Source: Rhodothermales bacterium
GTDB lineage: Bacteria > Bacteroidota > Rhodothermia > Rhodothermales > UBA10348
Length of the DNA: 21,592 nucleotides
Assembly: GCA_013003255.1 (NCBI GenBank)
Contig: JABDJZ010000253.1
Span: 1-21,592, forward strand
Direction of reading: 5' to 3'
Every line of letters begins with the position of its first letter. Position 1 is the stretch's first letter. The notes under the pieces were generated by a model that had not been told where the DNA came from, did no database searches, and worked only from the letters and a program-made list of their open reading frames with translations. This document shows, one piece after another, positions 7,927 to 16,252 of the stretch. A program made the position numbers and the translations under genes.

Positions 7927-10900
7927 ATGCGATTCGACCCGCCATTCCGGAGCTTTTGGGCCTTGACGACCCGTGGCATCCTTACCGCAATTTTTGCCGC
8001 GTTGTTCCTCTCGGTGGGTCCCGCAAACGCCCAGTACTTCGGCCGAAATAAGGTCCAGTACGACAAGTTCGACTTCCAGAAATTCCAGACGGACCACTTC
8101 GAGTTCTACCTGTACCCGGAAGAAGAACTGGCCGTCAAGGATGCCGCCCGCATGGCAGAGCGCTGGTACCAGCGCCACTCACGCACTTTCCTGCGGGAGT
8201 TTGCCGAACGAAAGCCGGTCATCTTCTACGCGAATGATGCGGACTTCCAGCAGACCAATGCCATCAGCGGATCGCTTGGGCAGGGAACCGGCGGTGTGAC
8301 CGAAGCCCTGAAGGAGCGGGTGATCATGCCCCTGACCGGAAGCTATCGCGACACGGATCACGTCCTTGGGCACGAACTGGTGCACTCCTTCCAGTATGAC
8401 ATCGCCCTGAACCGGACCGACAGTTCACGCTTCGCGCTGGGTCTCATGCCACTCTGGCTGGTGGAGGGTATGGCGGAATATTTCTCTGTGGGACGTGATG
8501 ATCCCCACACGGCCATGTGGATCCGGGATGCGGCGCTTCGCGATGACATCCCGACCATCGAAAAGCTGTCCCGCGGATACCAGTACTTCCCGTACCGGTA
8601 CGGCCAGGCACTCCTGGCATACGTGGGAGGCAAGTACGGCGATGCGGCCGTGGCAAACCTCTTCAAGCTGGGCGGTCGAGTCGGCGTGGACTCAGCCGTT
8701 GTGTACACCCTGGGCATTAAGCCGGACTCCCTTTCCAATGAATGGATTGCGGCTGTCAAGGATGCCTATCTGCCGCTGACCGAGGGACGCACGCCGGCAG
8801 ACAGCGTGGGACGCAAGGTGCTGGCCGCGGAGATCGACGCGGGCGACATGAACATCTCGCCCGTGATCAGCCCGGATGGCAAGTATGTGGCGTTCCTCTC
8901 CGAGAGAGACCTGTTCAACATCAACCTGTTCATCGCCGACGCCGAAACCGGCGAGGTCATCAAGAAGCTCAAGGCGGCCAACGGCAACTCGCACTTTGAT
9001 GCCATTCGGTTCATCAATTCGGCGGGCTCCTGGTCTCCCGATGGACGTCGCTTTGCCTTCGTCACTTTTGTCCAGGGCGACAACGAAATCTCGATTCTGA
9101 ATTGGCGGTCCGGCTCCATTGAGGAGCGCATCGCCGTGAAGGGGGTCTCTGCCATCACGAACCCGGTGTGGTCGCCCGACGGTGCGTCCATCGCGTTCTC
9201 GGGGATCAACGGAGGGATCAGTGATCTGTACGTCCTGAACCTGGAGACCAAGGTGGTGGCTCAACTCACCAATGACCGCTTCGCCGATCTTCAGCCTGCT
9301 TGGGCACCGGACGGCAAGACGCTGGCGTTCATCACGGATCGGGGCGAGGGCGGCACGGACTTCCAGACGCTCTCCTTCTCCAAGGAGCGAATCGGCCTCT
9401 ACCGCATGGATAGCGGAGAGATCGACATCGTCAAGGTCTTCAACGGCATTCACGCCAATCCGCAGTTCTCGCCGGATGGGCGGAGTCTGTTCTTCATCTC
9501 GGACCACGACGGGTTCAAGGATGTCTATCGCTACGGACTTGTTGACCAGTCCATCTCGAAGCTGACAAACCTCCAGACCGGCGTCAGCGGCATTACGGCG
9601 CTCTCACCGGCCATGACCGTAGCCGCCCAGAGCGGGCGCATGGTCTTCTCCGTCTTTGCGGACAACAGCTACAACGTGCACGCCCTGGAGGCTGAGGAAA
9701 CCGTGGGCGAGCCTTACGTGGTCCCGGACCTCGACACGCGAAGCATCGCAGGCGTCCTGCCACCCTATCGCGAAGAGAACCAGGGCCTGGTGGCGAACTA
9801 TCTCGATGATCCCCTCACGGGCCTGCCGCCCGACCAGGACTACGAGATCAGCGAGTACAACTCGAAGCTGACCCTGGACTATGTGGCTCCACCAAGCATC
9901 GGCGTCACCGCCGGTGGACCGTACGGATCCGGCCTTGTGGGAGGCGTGGGGCTGTTCTTCTCCGATATGCTCGGCAACCACAACCTGACGGTCGTGGCAC
10001 AGGCCAACGGCACGTTCAAGGATGTAGGAGGCCAGGCGTACTACCTGAATCGGGCAAACCGACTCAACTACGGCGGGATTGTGGGCCACATCCCGATTCT
10101 GCTGATCGGCACCGGGGTGGGGTACGACATCGACCCGGAGACCGGTCTGGCCAGTCAGGTGGTCTCGCAGCTCAAGCAGCGCATTTACATCGATCAGCTC
10201 CAGGGAATCGCCAGCTACCCCTTCACCCAGACCAGAAGGCTGGAGTTCAGCGGTGGCTTTACGCGATACGGTTTCGACTACGAGATCGAGAACTACTACT
10301 TCAGCAGCTTTGGGGTACGGCGGGAACGCGTGCAACTGAATGACCAGGAGCCTGACCCGGTCTACTTTGCCTCCGGTGGCCTGGCGGTGATCAGCGACTA
10401 CTCCGCGTTCGGCTTCACCTCTCCGGTTCGCGGCGGTCGGTCGCGCATCGAGGTCTCCCCCTTCGTGGGCACCGCCACGTTCCTTCGGGCCACGGTGGAC
10501 TACCGTCGGTATATCCAGATGTCCCAGATCACGCTGGCTCTCCGCGGGCTGCACGTGGGGAACTACGGGGCCAAGACCGGGAATGGCGCGGACAACCTCT
10601 TTACAGAGGAGTACCTGGGCTACGCCAACAGTCGTGGATTCCTTCGTGGCTATTCGTTCTCCTCGTTCAACAGCTTCGAGGAGTGCACCGTCAGCGCCAC
10701 CGGCAGCTGTGCCGAGTTTGACCGTCTCCGTGGAAGCCGCATCGCTCTGGCGAGCGCCGAACTGCGCATTCCGTTCTTCGGGACCGAACAGTTTGGACTG
10801 ATCAACTTCCCGTACCTGCCCACCGAGATTTCGCTGTTCGCAGACGCCGGGCTTGCCTGGACCGCGGACGATGCGCCTGTGCTGAAGTTCGAGCGTTCCT

Positions 10901-11049
10901 CGGCCGAGCGTGTGCCCGTGTTCTCAACCGGTGTAACCAGCCGTTTCAACCTGTTCGGCTACACGGTGCTGGAAATCTTCTACGCGAAGCCGTACCAGCG
11001 GCCGGGCAAGGGGGCGCACTTCGGATTCCAGATTGTGCCGGGCTGGTAG
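7927..11049 (+). CDS. Exported metallopeptidase-like / TolB-like propeller / outer-membrane barrel fusion protein
   Basis: The ATG at 7927 gives 1040 residues with a good signal peptide: R16, hydrophobic 17-31 and cleavage ANA|QY after residue 35. An upstream in-frame start would bury this signal. Residues 45-290 resemble the peptidase MA-like gluzincin fold with H149-E-L-V-H153 and a downstream WLVEGMAEYF helix supplying E180 as third zinc ligand. Residues 300-590 hold at least five PD40/WD40-like strands with SPDGK-type motifs (315, 369, 416, 460, 515). From about 690 to the end, aromatic-rich alternating strands and a final Trp look like a BamA/surface-antigen type outer-membrane barrel. 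The likely place is the outer membrane with the peptidase and propeller on the periplasmic side, but the side and the substrate are inference. No Shine-Dalgarno sequence is seen. Confidence 0.8.
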   Translation: MRFDPPFRSFWALTTRGILTAIFAALFLSVGPANAQYFGRNKVQYDKFDFQKFQTDHFEFYLYPEEELAVKDAARMAERWYQRHSRTFLREFAERKPVIFYANDADFQQTNAISGSLGQGTGGVTEALKERVIMPLTGSYRDTDHVLGHELVHSFQYDIALNRTDSSRFALGLMPLWLVEGMAEYFSVGRDDPHTAMWIRDAALRDDIPTIEKLSRGYQYFPYRYGQALLAYVGGKYGDAAVANLFKLGGRVGVDSAVVYTLGIKPDSLSNEWIAAVKDAYLPLTEGRTPADSVGRKVLAAEIDAGDMNISPVISPDGKYVAFLSERDLFNINLFIADAETGEVIKKLKAANGNSHFDAIRFINSAGSWSPDGRRFAFVTFVQGDNEISILNWRSGSIEERIAVKGVSAITNPVWSPDGASIAFSGINGGISDLYVLNLETKVVAQLTNDRFADLQPAWAPDGKTLAFITDRGEGGTDFQTLSFSKERIGLYRMDSGEIDIVKVFNGIHANPQFSPDGRSLFFISDHDGFKDVYRYGLVDQSISKLTNLQTGVSGITALSPAMTVAAQSGRMVFSVFADNSYNVHALEAEETVGEPYVVPDLDTRSIAGVLPPYREENQGLVANYLDDPLTGLPPDQDYEISEYNSKLTLDYVAPPSIGVTAGGPYGSGLVGGVGLFFSDMLGNHNLTVVAQANGTFKDVGGQAYYLNRANRLNYGGIVGHIPILLIGTGVGYDIDPETGLASQVVSQLKQRIYIDQLQGIASYPFTQTRRLEFSGGFTRYGFDYEIENYYFSSFGVRRERVQLNDQEPDPVYFASGGLAVISDYSAFGFTSPVRGGRSRIEVSPFVGTATFLRATVDYRRYIQMSQITLALRGLHVGNYGAKTGNGADNLFTEEYLGYANSRGFLRGYSFSSFNSFEECTVSATGSCAEFDRLRGSRIALASAELRIPFFGTEQFGLINFPYLPTEISLFADAGLAWTADDAPVLKFERSSAERVPVFSTGVTSRFNLFGYTVLEIFYAKPYQRPGKGAHFGFQIVPGW

Positions 11050-11061
11050 GGTAGCCTGGAC

Positions 11062-11868
11062 CTAAAGCCGGTCCACCAGAAGCTCTCCCTGGATCATGGT
11101 GACCGCCGTCCCCGTGAGCAGGACCCGGTCTTCCTGCTGATGAACCGTCACCCGCCCTCCACGCAGTGACGCCTGGAATCCTACAAGCGGATCAGCACCC
11201 AGGCGACGGTGCCAGAACGGCGCCAGCGCGCAATGGGCTGAGCCGGTCACCGGATCCTCAGGCACGCCGGACTGGGGCGCGAAGAAGCGCGAAATGAAGT
11301 CGTGATGGCCGGGACGGTCTCCGACGGCGGTCACGATGAGGCCGCGGACGGGCAGTCTCGCCAGGGCATTCAGGTCAGGATCCAGGCTCCGGACCCAACC
11401 TGCCTCCGAGACTTGGACGAACGCATCCATCCGATTCTCGCCATACCAGGAAATTGGCGCCCCAAGGAGTGTCTCCAGATTGGTCGGGATGGGCCGCTCT
11501 ACCGGCGGCTCCGCCGGGAAGTCCATGGTCATTGACCCATCCCCGTTTCGGCGCACCGTCAGTCGTCCGCTCTTTGTCTCGAAGGAAACCTCGTCTCCGC
11601 TTACCTCGCCGGAATCGAACAACACGTGGGCCGATGCCAGTGTCGCATGGCCGCACAGATCCACTTCTGTGTTCGGCGTGAACCATCGAAGGTTGTACTC
11701 GGCCCCTTCGATGGGGACCAGAAATGCGGTCTCCGAAAGGTTCATCTCGCGAGCCACCGCCTGCAGGAATGCATTCTCGGGCCAGGATGAGAGAACCAGG
11801 ACCGCCGCCGGATTGCCGGTGAACGGGCCGTCGGCAAAGGCGTCGACCTGGGTGAAATTCAGGGGCAT
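11062..11868 (-). CDS. PhzF-family isomerase/epimerase
   Basis: A 268-residue cytosolic protein of the PhzF (diaminopimelate epimerase-like) fold. Family landmarks are FTQVDAF...GNPAAVL at the N-terminus, the catalytic Glu in NLSETAFL (E46), FTPNTEVDLCGHATLASAH (63-81) and the phosphate-loop-like EDPVTGSAH (204-212). PhzF itself isomerises trans-2,3-dihydro-3-hydroxyanthranilate in phenazine synthesis, but no phenazine genes are nearby, so this is probably one of the many family members with unknown substrates. The length is typical. The stop lies 12 bp from the stop of the convergent propeller gene, and the start is divergent from pyrD across 96 bp. Confidence 0.88.
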   Translation of the reverse strand: MPLNFTQVDAFADGPFTGNPAAVLVLSSWPENAFLQAVAREMNLSETAFLVPIEGAEYNLRWFTPNTEVDLCGHATLASAHVLFDSGEVSGDEVSFETKSGRLTVRRNGDGSMTMDFPAEPPVERPIPTNLETLLGAPISWYGENRMDAFVQVSEAGWVRSLDPDLNALARLPVRGLIVTAVGDRPGHHDFISRFFAPQSGVPEDPVTGSAHCALAPFWHRRLGADPLVGFQASLRGGRVTVHQQEDRVLLTGTAVTMIQGELLVDRL

Positions 11869-11964
11869 GCTGTTTTCAAATGTGCTCGAAGATCAAACGG
11901 ATTCACACAAGTGGGGAGCGCCGGACGCGTACTTTTTCGGTGATCCACGTCCAAGATCGACTCC

Positions 11965-13083
11965 ATGTACGAACGATTCCGCAGATTCCTGTTCCGCCTC
12001 GACCCGGAACGCGCCCACAATCTCGGAATCGTGGCCGCTCGGATGGGCCAACGGCTCCTTCCGGGGATGCTCGAGCGGAGGTTCGCGTTCGAATCCGAAA
12101 GGCTCCACACGGAGGTGCTGGGGCAGTCGTTTGCCAGCCCCGTGGGAATCGCCGCCGGCTTCGACAAGAACGCCCGACTAATCCCTTTCTGGGGCATCCT
12201 GGGGTGCGGGTTCGCCGAGGTCGGCTCCATCACGGCCAAGCGCAGCAAGGGCAATCGTCGGCCCCGCGCGTTCCGTCTCGAAGAAGCGCAGGCCATCATC
12301 AACCGCATGGGGCTCAACAATCAGGGGGCGGCTCGCATCGGCCGGCGCCTGGCCAAGGGTTCCCCCCATCCGTTGCCGGTGGCCATCAGCCTCGCCAAAA
12401 CGCACGACCCCAGCATCGAGGGCGCGGCCGCCATCGAGGACTTCGCCACCAGTTTCTCTGCGTGTGCGCCGTTCGCTTCCATGGTGGTGCTCAACCTCTC
12501 CTGCCCCAATACCGCCGAGGGAAGGACATTTGAAGACCCCAACGCGCTGGACGAACTCCTGACCCGCATCGTCCCACTGAACCAGGCTCTGGACAACCCG
12601 CTCCCAATTCTGATCAAGCTGTCGCCACCCGTCTCTGACCGCTTCGTGCTTGATAGCGAGGTGGATGAGCTGCTGGACGTCTCCCGCGCGCACAACGTGG
12701 CGGGCGTGGTGGCCTCCAACACCGAGTCCGGTCGGGACCTTCTGGATGTCCCCCAGTCGAAGCTCGACGCCATCGGTCCCGGAGGCCTGTCGGGAGCACC
12801 CCTCCGGTCTCGGTCCACGGCCCTGGTCCGCTACCTGTACGAGAAGACCGAAGGCACCATGACCATTGTGGGTGTCGGTGGAGTTTCCAGCGGCGCACAC
12901 GCGTATGAGAAGATCCGCGCCGGCGCCTCTTTGGTGCAGCTGTACACCGGAATGGTGTACGAGGGCCCGGCCGTATTCCAGCGTATCAAGCAAGACCTTG
13001 CCGGGCTGCTGGAGCGCGATGGGTTTGCAACCGTTGCGGAAGCGGTGGGTGCTGACACCGAGATCTCCGCCCGACCCGTCTGA
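11965..13083 (+). CDS. pyrD: Dihydroorotate dehydrogenase, class-2-like (quinone type) with a Cys active-site base
   Basis: A 372-residue FMN enzyme of pyrimidine synthesis, oxidising dihydroorotate to orotate. The N-terminus MYERFRRFLFRLDPERAHNL is the membrane-associating helix pair of class 2 enzymes. GFDKNA (65-70), VGSITAKRSKGNRRPRAFRL (86-105) and INRMGLNN (112-119) also match class 2. The catalytic strand reads VLNLSCPNT (175-183). The position next to Pro, Ser in known class 2 enzymes (Ser215 in human DHODH), is C180, as in class 1 enzymes. Flanking N177 and N182 are kept. FMN phosphate loops are visible as GVGGVSSG (303-310) and LVQLYTGMVYEG. TACTTTTT at 11930-11937 resembles a Bacteroidota -7 box but has no clear upstream partner. 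Quinone as electron acceptor is inferred from the N-terminus. Confidence 0.92.
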   Translation: MYERFRRFLFRLDPERAHNLGIVAARMGQRLLPGMLERRFAFESERLHTEVLGQSFASPVGIAAGFDKNARLIPFWGILGCGFAEVGSITAKRSKGNRRPRAFRLEEAQAIINRMGLNNQGAARIGRRLAKGSPHPLPVAISLAKTHDPSIEGAAAIEDFATSFSACAPFASMVVLNLSCPNTAEGRTFEDPNALDELLTRIVPLNQALDNPLPILIKLSPPVSDRFVLDSEVDELLDVSRAHNVAGVVASNTESGRDLLDVPQSKLDAIGPGGLSGAPLRSRSTALVRYLYEKTEGTMTIVGVGGVSSGAHAYEKIRAGASLVQLYTGMVYEGPAVFQRIKQDLAGLLERDGFATVAEAVGADTEISARPV

Positions 13084-13114
13084 TTGCGGCCCAAACCCGG
13101 CAGACGTACATTTT
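13083..13114 (+). promoter_or_regulatory. Candidate promoter of the acyl-CoA ligase gene
   Basis: ATTG (13083-13086), a 20-bp spacer and TACATTTT (13107-13114) match the Bacteroidota pattern TTTG-N19-21-TAnnTTTG with one mismatch in each box. It begins on the pyrD stop codon and would give a short leader before the ATG at 13142. It is the same layout as the candidate upstream of the hydroxyproline operon. Confidence 0.4.
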
Positions 13115-13141
13115 TTGACTCTCCCACCCGCCGAGAACACC

Positions 13142-14986
13142 ATGCCGCCAGTCGTTCCATTTTCTACCGTCCCGGAACTGTTCGATGGTCTGTTCGGCCG
13201 ATACGCCGGCTCAGGCCGAACTGTATTGAGCTACTGGGACCGGCAGGCCAAGGGCTGGGCCGACATTGACTGGGATGAACTCCAGCAGATGGTCCGGGCG
13301 ATGGCTGGCTACCTGTACGACGCGGGCGTCCGACCCGGTGATCGTGTGGCGATTCTCTCGGAGAACCGACCGGAATGGGCCATCACGGACCTGGCCACCC
13401 AGTTCATGGGTGCCATCAACGTCTCACTCTACACGTCGCTACCCGCTTCCCAGGCCGGCTACATCGTAAAGGATTCGGGCGCCAAGGTGTTCGTGGTTTC
13501 TACCGGCATTCAGTTGAAGAAGGCCCAGGCCATTTTCGACGACTGCCCTGAGCTCGAAACGGTGGTGACCATGTCCGCCATGAAGAAGGCTCACCCTGAC
13601 TACGTCGTGGCCTGGGCGGATGCGCTGGAGAAGGGTGCAGAAGCCTTCCAGAAACACCAGGACGAGATTGCGGGGTTCACAGCCAACACCCGGCCGGAGG
13701 ACGTGTCCGCGCTGATCTACACGAGCGGGACCACCGGTAACCCCAAGGGTGTTCGGCTGTCGCACGACAACTTCTGCTCCAACGTCAAAGCCGCCCTGGA
13801 TCGTGTACCCTTTGACGAGTCGGACCATCATCTCTCATTTCTACCGCTGTGTCACTCGTTCGAACGGACCGGCGGATACCTGGCAGTACTGGCCTGTGGC
13901 GCACGTATCACGTACGCGCAGAGCATCGACACGGTCAACCGAGACCTGATGTCCGTCTCGCCCACGGTGATGATTTCTGTGCCACGACTGTTTGAGCGCG
14001 TGTTCAACGTGATCGCCAAGTCCGTGGAGGAGGGCTCCTCCGTCAAGAAGACGGTTTTCAACTGGTCCGTGGCCTCGGGGAAGAAGTACGCCAAAGCCCA
14101 GGCCAACGGTGGGGCCAATCCGTACCTGCGCTGGAAGAAGGGCCTCGCCGACAGACTGGTGTTCTCCAAGCTCCACGAGAAGCTGGGAGGCAACCTCCGC
14201 TTTGCCGTGTCAGGCGGCGCGGCCCTGCCGGCGGCGGTGGGCGAGTTCTTCCAGGCGGCCGGCGTCAACATCATTGAGGGCTACGGGCTGACCGAGACCT
14301 CGCCGGTTCTCACGATCAATCCGTACCACGCCCCACGCTACGGCACGGTCGGACATGTGGTGGGTGGAGTGACCGTTGGCATCATGGACCTTCAGTCGGG
14401 CGAGATCAAGGCCCAGATTGCCGGCGAGGACTATCCCACTTCGCTGGATTCCGATGCGGGCGAGATCGTGGCCAAGGGTCCCAACATCATGCTCGGCTAC
14501 TGGCAGAATGAGCAGGCTACCAAGGAAGCCATCGATGACCACGGCTGGTATCACACCGGCGATGTGGGGCGTTTTGAGGCCGGCTATCTCCGCATCACCG
14601 ACCGCATCAAGCACATGATTGTGTCGAAGGGCGGGAAGAACATCTATCCCGGACCCATCGAGGAGCTGTTCAAGACCGAGCCCCTGATCGACCAAATGAT
14701 GGTGGTGGGCGAAGGACGAGAATTCCTGACGGCGCTGGTGGTACCGAACGAGGATGCACTCAAGATTGCCGGTGGCGAGGCCCAACTGGAACTGGCACTC
14801 AAGAACATTTTCAGGACGTACTCCAAAGGCGCCGCGGCACCGGAGAAGATTCGGGACTACCGGTTGGTGGACGAAGCATTCTCCGTGGACAACGGCCTGA
14901 TGACGCCCACCCTGAAATTGCGCAGGAAGATGATCGAGGGACGCTACGCGGACCTGATCGACGAGATGTACGCGGCCGTGGTGTAG
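13142..14986 (+). CDS. Long-chain fatty acid-CoA ligase (AMP-forming)
   Basis: A 614-residue member of the adenylate-forming superfamily, close to bacterial FadD15-type long-chain acyl-CoA synthetases. It activates fatty acids to acyl-CoA through an acyl-AMP. Visible core motifs are the P-loop YTSGTTGNPKG (193-203), YGLTETSP (381-388), YHTGD (470-474), the hinge RITDRIKHMIVSKGGKNI (484-501) and the C-terminal TPTLKLRRK (588-596) with K592 as likely adenylation lysine. The ATG at 13142 is chosen because the N-terminus then matches the usual start of the family; the open frame further upstream lies within pyrD in another frame. It is on the same strand as pyrD with a 58-bp gap and probably has its own promoter. 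Confidence 0.92.
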   Translation: MPPVVPFSTVPELFDGLFGRYAGSGRTVLSYWDRQAKGWADIDWDELQQMVRAMAGYLYDAGVRPGDRVAILSENRPEWAITDLATQFMGAINVSLYTSLPASQAGYIVKDSGAKVFVVSTGIQLKKAQAIFDDCPELETVVTMSAMKKAHPDYVVAWADALEKGAEAFQKHQDEIAGFTANTRPEDVSALIYTSGTTGNPKGVRLSHDNFCSNVKAALDRVPFDESDHHLSFLPLCHSFERTGGYLAVLACGARITYAQSIDTVNRDLMSVSPTVMISVPRLFERVFNVIAKSVEEGSSVKKTVFNWSVASGKKYAKAQANGGANPYLRWKKGLADRLVFSKLHEKLGGNLRFAVSGGAALPAAVGEFFQAAGVNIIEGYGLTETSPVLTINPYHAPRYGTVGHVVGGVTVGIMDLQSGEIKAQIAGEDYPTSLDSDAGEIVAKGPNIMLGYWQNEQATKEAIDDHGWYHTGDVGRFEAGYLRITDRIKHMIVSKGGKNIYPGPIEELFKTEPLIDQMMVVGEGREFLTALVVPNEDALKIAGGEAQLELALKNIFRTYSKGAAAPEKIRDYRLVDEAFSVDNGLMTPTLKLRRKMIEGRYADLIDEMYAAVV

Positions 14987-15033
14987 GCGCCAGCGATTCG
15001 GATGAACGCGTAGGCGCTAGCGGTTCGGGTCAA
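14983..15033. repeat. Imperfect direct repeat spanning two convergent gene ends
   Basis: Two 24-bp units (14983-15006 and 15010-15033) agree at 20 of 24 positions and are spaced 27 bp from start to start. The first begins in the last codon of the acyl-CoA ligase gene, covers its stop and runs into the gap. The second covers the stop and last codons of the oppositely directed dehydrogenase gene. No good terminator hairpin is visible in the 30-bp gap. Confidence 0.6.
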
Positions 15034-16252
15034 AAGGACCCGCGGGAACGGGAGGATCCGTCCCGGCAATAAGGGCCGCCGCGAGCTTCCCGGAAGCCGG
15101 CGCCAGGGATACGCCCATCATCCCGTGGCCGCTGTTCACCCACAACCCGTCCGACAGTCTCCCAATCATCGGCAGACCGTCGGCCGAAGCCGGACGATAC
15201 CCGAACCAGACCGGTAGTCGCTCAACATCGACATCCGGACGATACCGGGAAGCCTCCGCCAGGATGGGCCCGAGCCTTACCCGGTCAACGCGCGTATCGA
15301 AGCCGGAAAGTGAAAGGGTCCCACCAAACCGGAGCTTGCCCGGCATCAGGGTAACCGTGACGCGGTCCTCCATCAGGATCATCGGGATCTCGGGCGCCTC
15401 ATCCGGTGGCTCGACCGTGACGCTATAACCCCGTGCCGGCTGAATGCTCAGCCCCTTGACCAACTGCGGGGTCCAGGCCCCTGCGCAGACTACGACGTCG
15501 CTGCCGATGAGCGTGCCCTGCCGGTTCTTATGGATCTGTACTTCACGCGGCGCCACCGATTCAACATGCACGCCGTGGTGAATCTGCCCGCCCGCTGCCT
15601 CCACCCGACGCTCCATTGTTTCCAACAAGAGATTGGGGTCCACCCGGCCATCCTGCTCATAGAAGACGGCGCCGGTGGCGTCCGATCGCAGGTTCGGCTG
15701 CAAGTGCTGAACTGCCCTGGCGTCAAGGGTCCGGGTTATGAGTCCGGCTTCGGCGGCAATCGCCGCTTCGTGGTTCACGGCCTCGGCAAGCTCATCGGTC
15801 CGGTACACCATGAGGAGACCCGTGTGGGCCAGCCCGAAGTCATCGCGCTCCTCGGCAATCGCATCGAACTCCCTGACGCTGGCCAAGCTCAGATCTCTCA
15901 GAATCGGGACGCAGCGGGCGACGTGTGAATCCGTGCAATGGCGCCGGAACTCCCACAGCCAGCGCAGAAAGGCGGCGTTTAGCTGAGGTCGCACGTGAAA
16001 AGGGGAGTCTCGCCGCATCATCCACCGCAGTCCCTGCGCGATTACGCCAGGAGCAGAGAGTGGGACCACATGGCTGGGCACCAGCATGCCCGCGTTGCCT
16101 GCCGACGTGCCCTTCCCTTTCTCGGCGGAGTTGAGGACTGTGACCTGTCGCCCGGCCTTCTGAAGGTAATAGGCCGTCATCAGCCCGATCACTCCGCCTC
16201 CGACAACGATTACGTCGTGGGAATCGGACTGTAGTATTCGGCCACCGCTCAA
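15017..16252 (-). CDS. FAD-dependent D-amino acid dehydrogenase, probably cis-4-hydroxy-D-proline dehydrogenase
   Basis: A 411-residue DadA/DAO-family flavoprotein. The N-terminal FAD-binding motif is VIVVGGGVIG (14-23), followed by the acidic/Ser loop and GTSAGNAGMLVP (49-60). A second nucleotide-binding strand is VVVCAGAW, and the C-terminal FAD motif is WFGYRPASADGLPMIG with SGHGMMGVSLAPASGKL. In this operon it most likely oxidises cis-4-hydroxy-D-proline to 1-pyrroline-4-hydroxy-2-carboxylate, the step between epimerase and deaminase; other D-amino acids cannot be excluded from sequence. The start is TTG at 16252, overlapping the epimerase stop as TTGA; no ATG or GTG gives the complete FAD motif. 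No signal peptide or membrane helix is seen. Confidence 0.85.
   Translation of the reverse strand: MSGGRILQSDSHDVIVVGGGVIGLMTAYYLQKAGRQVTVLNSAEKGKGTSAGNAGMLVPSHVVPLSAPGVIAQGLRWMMRRDSPFHVRPQLNAAFLRWLWEFRRHCTDSHVARCVPILRDLSLASVREFDAIAEERDDFGLAHTGLLMVYRTDELAEAVNHEAAIAAEAGLITRTLDARAVQHLQPNLRSDATGAVFYEQDGRVDPNLLLETMERRVEAAGGQIHHGVHVESVAPREVQIHKNRQGTLIGSDVVVCAGAWTPQLVKGLSIQPARGYSVTVEPPDEAPEIPMILMEDRVTVTLMPGKLRFGGTLSLSGFDTRVDRVRLGPILAEASRYRPDVDVERLPVWFGYRPASADGLPMIGRLSDGLWVNSGHGMMGVSLAPASGKLAAALIAGTDPPVPAGPFDPNR

Noticed and set aside
8692..9507. 271-codon open frame on the - strand
   Set aside because: Antisense to the propeller repeats; the apparent regularity mirrors the PD40 repeats on the + strand.
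9604..10554. 316-codon open frame on the - strand
   Set aside because: Antisense within the propeller/barrel gene; no recognisable motif.
11062..11868. Phenazine biosynthesis function
   Set aside because: The protein has the PhzF fold, but no other phenazine gene is present; the family is mostly of unknown substrate.
12866..13141. N-terminal extension of the acyl-CoA ligase into pyrD
   Set aside because: It lies in another frame of pyrD and has no similarity to ligase N-termini; ATG at 13142 is a better start.
12178..13143. 321-codon open frame on the - strand
   Set aside because: Antisense to pyrD; low-complexity GC-type translation without domains.
15026..15042. Hairpin CGGGTC-AAAAG-GACCCG as terminator of the convergent genes
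   Set aside because: A 6-bp stem within the end of the dehydrogenase coding region without a T tail.
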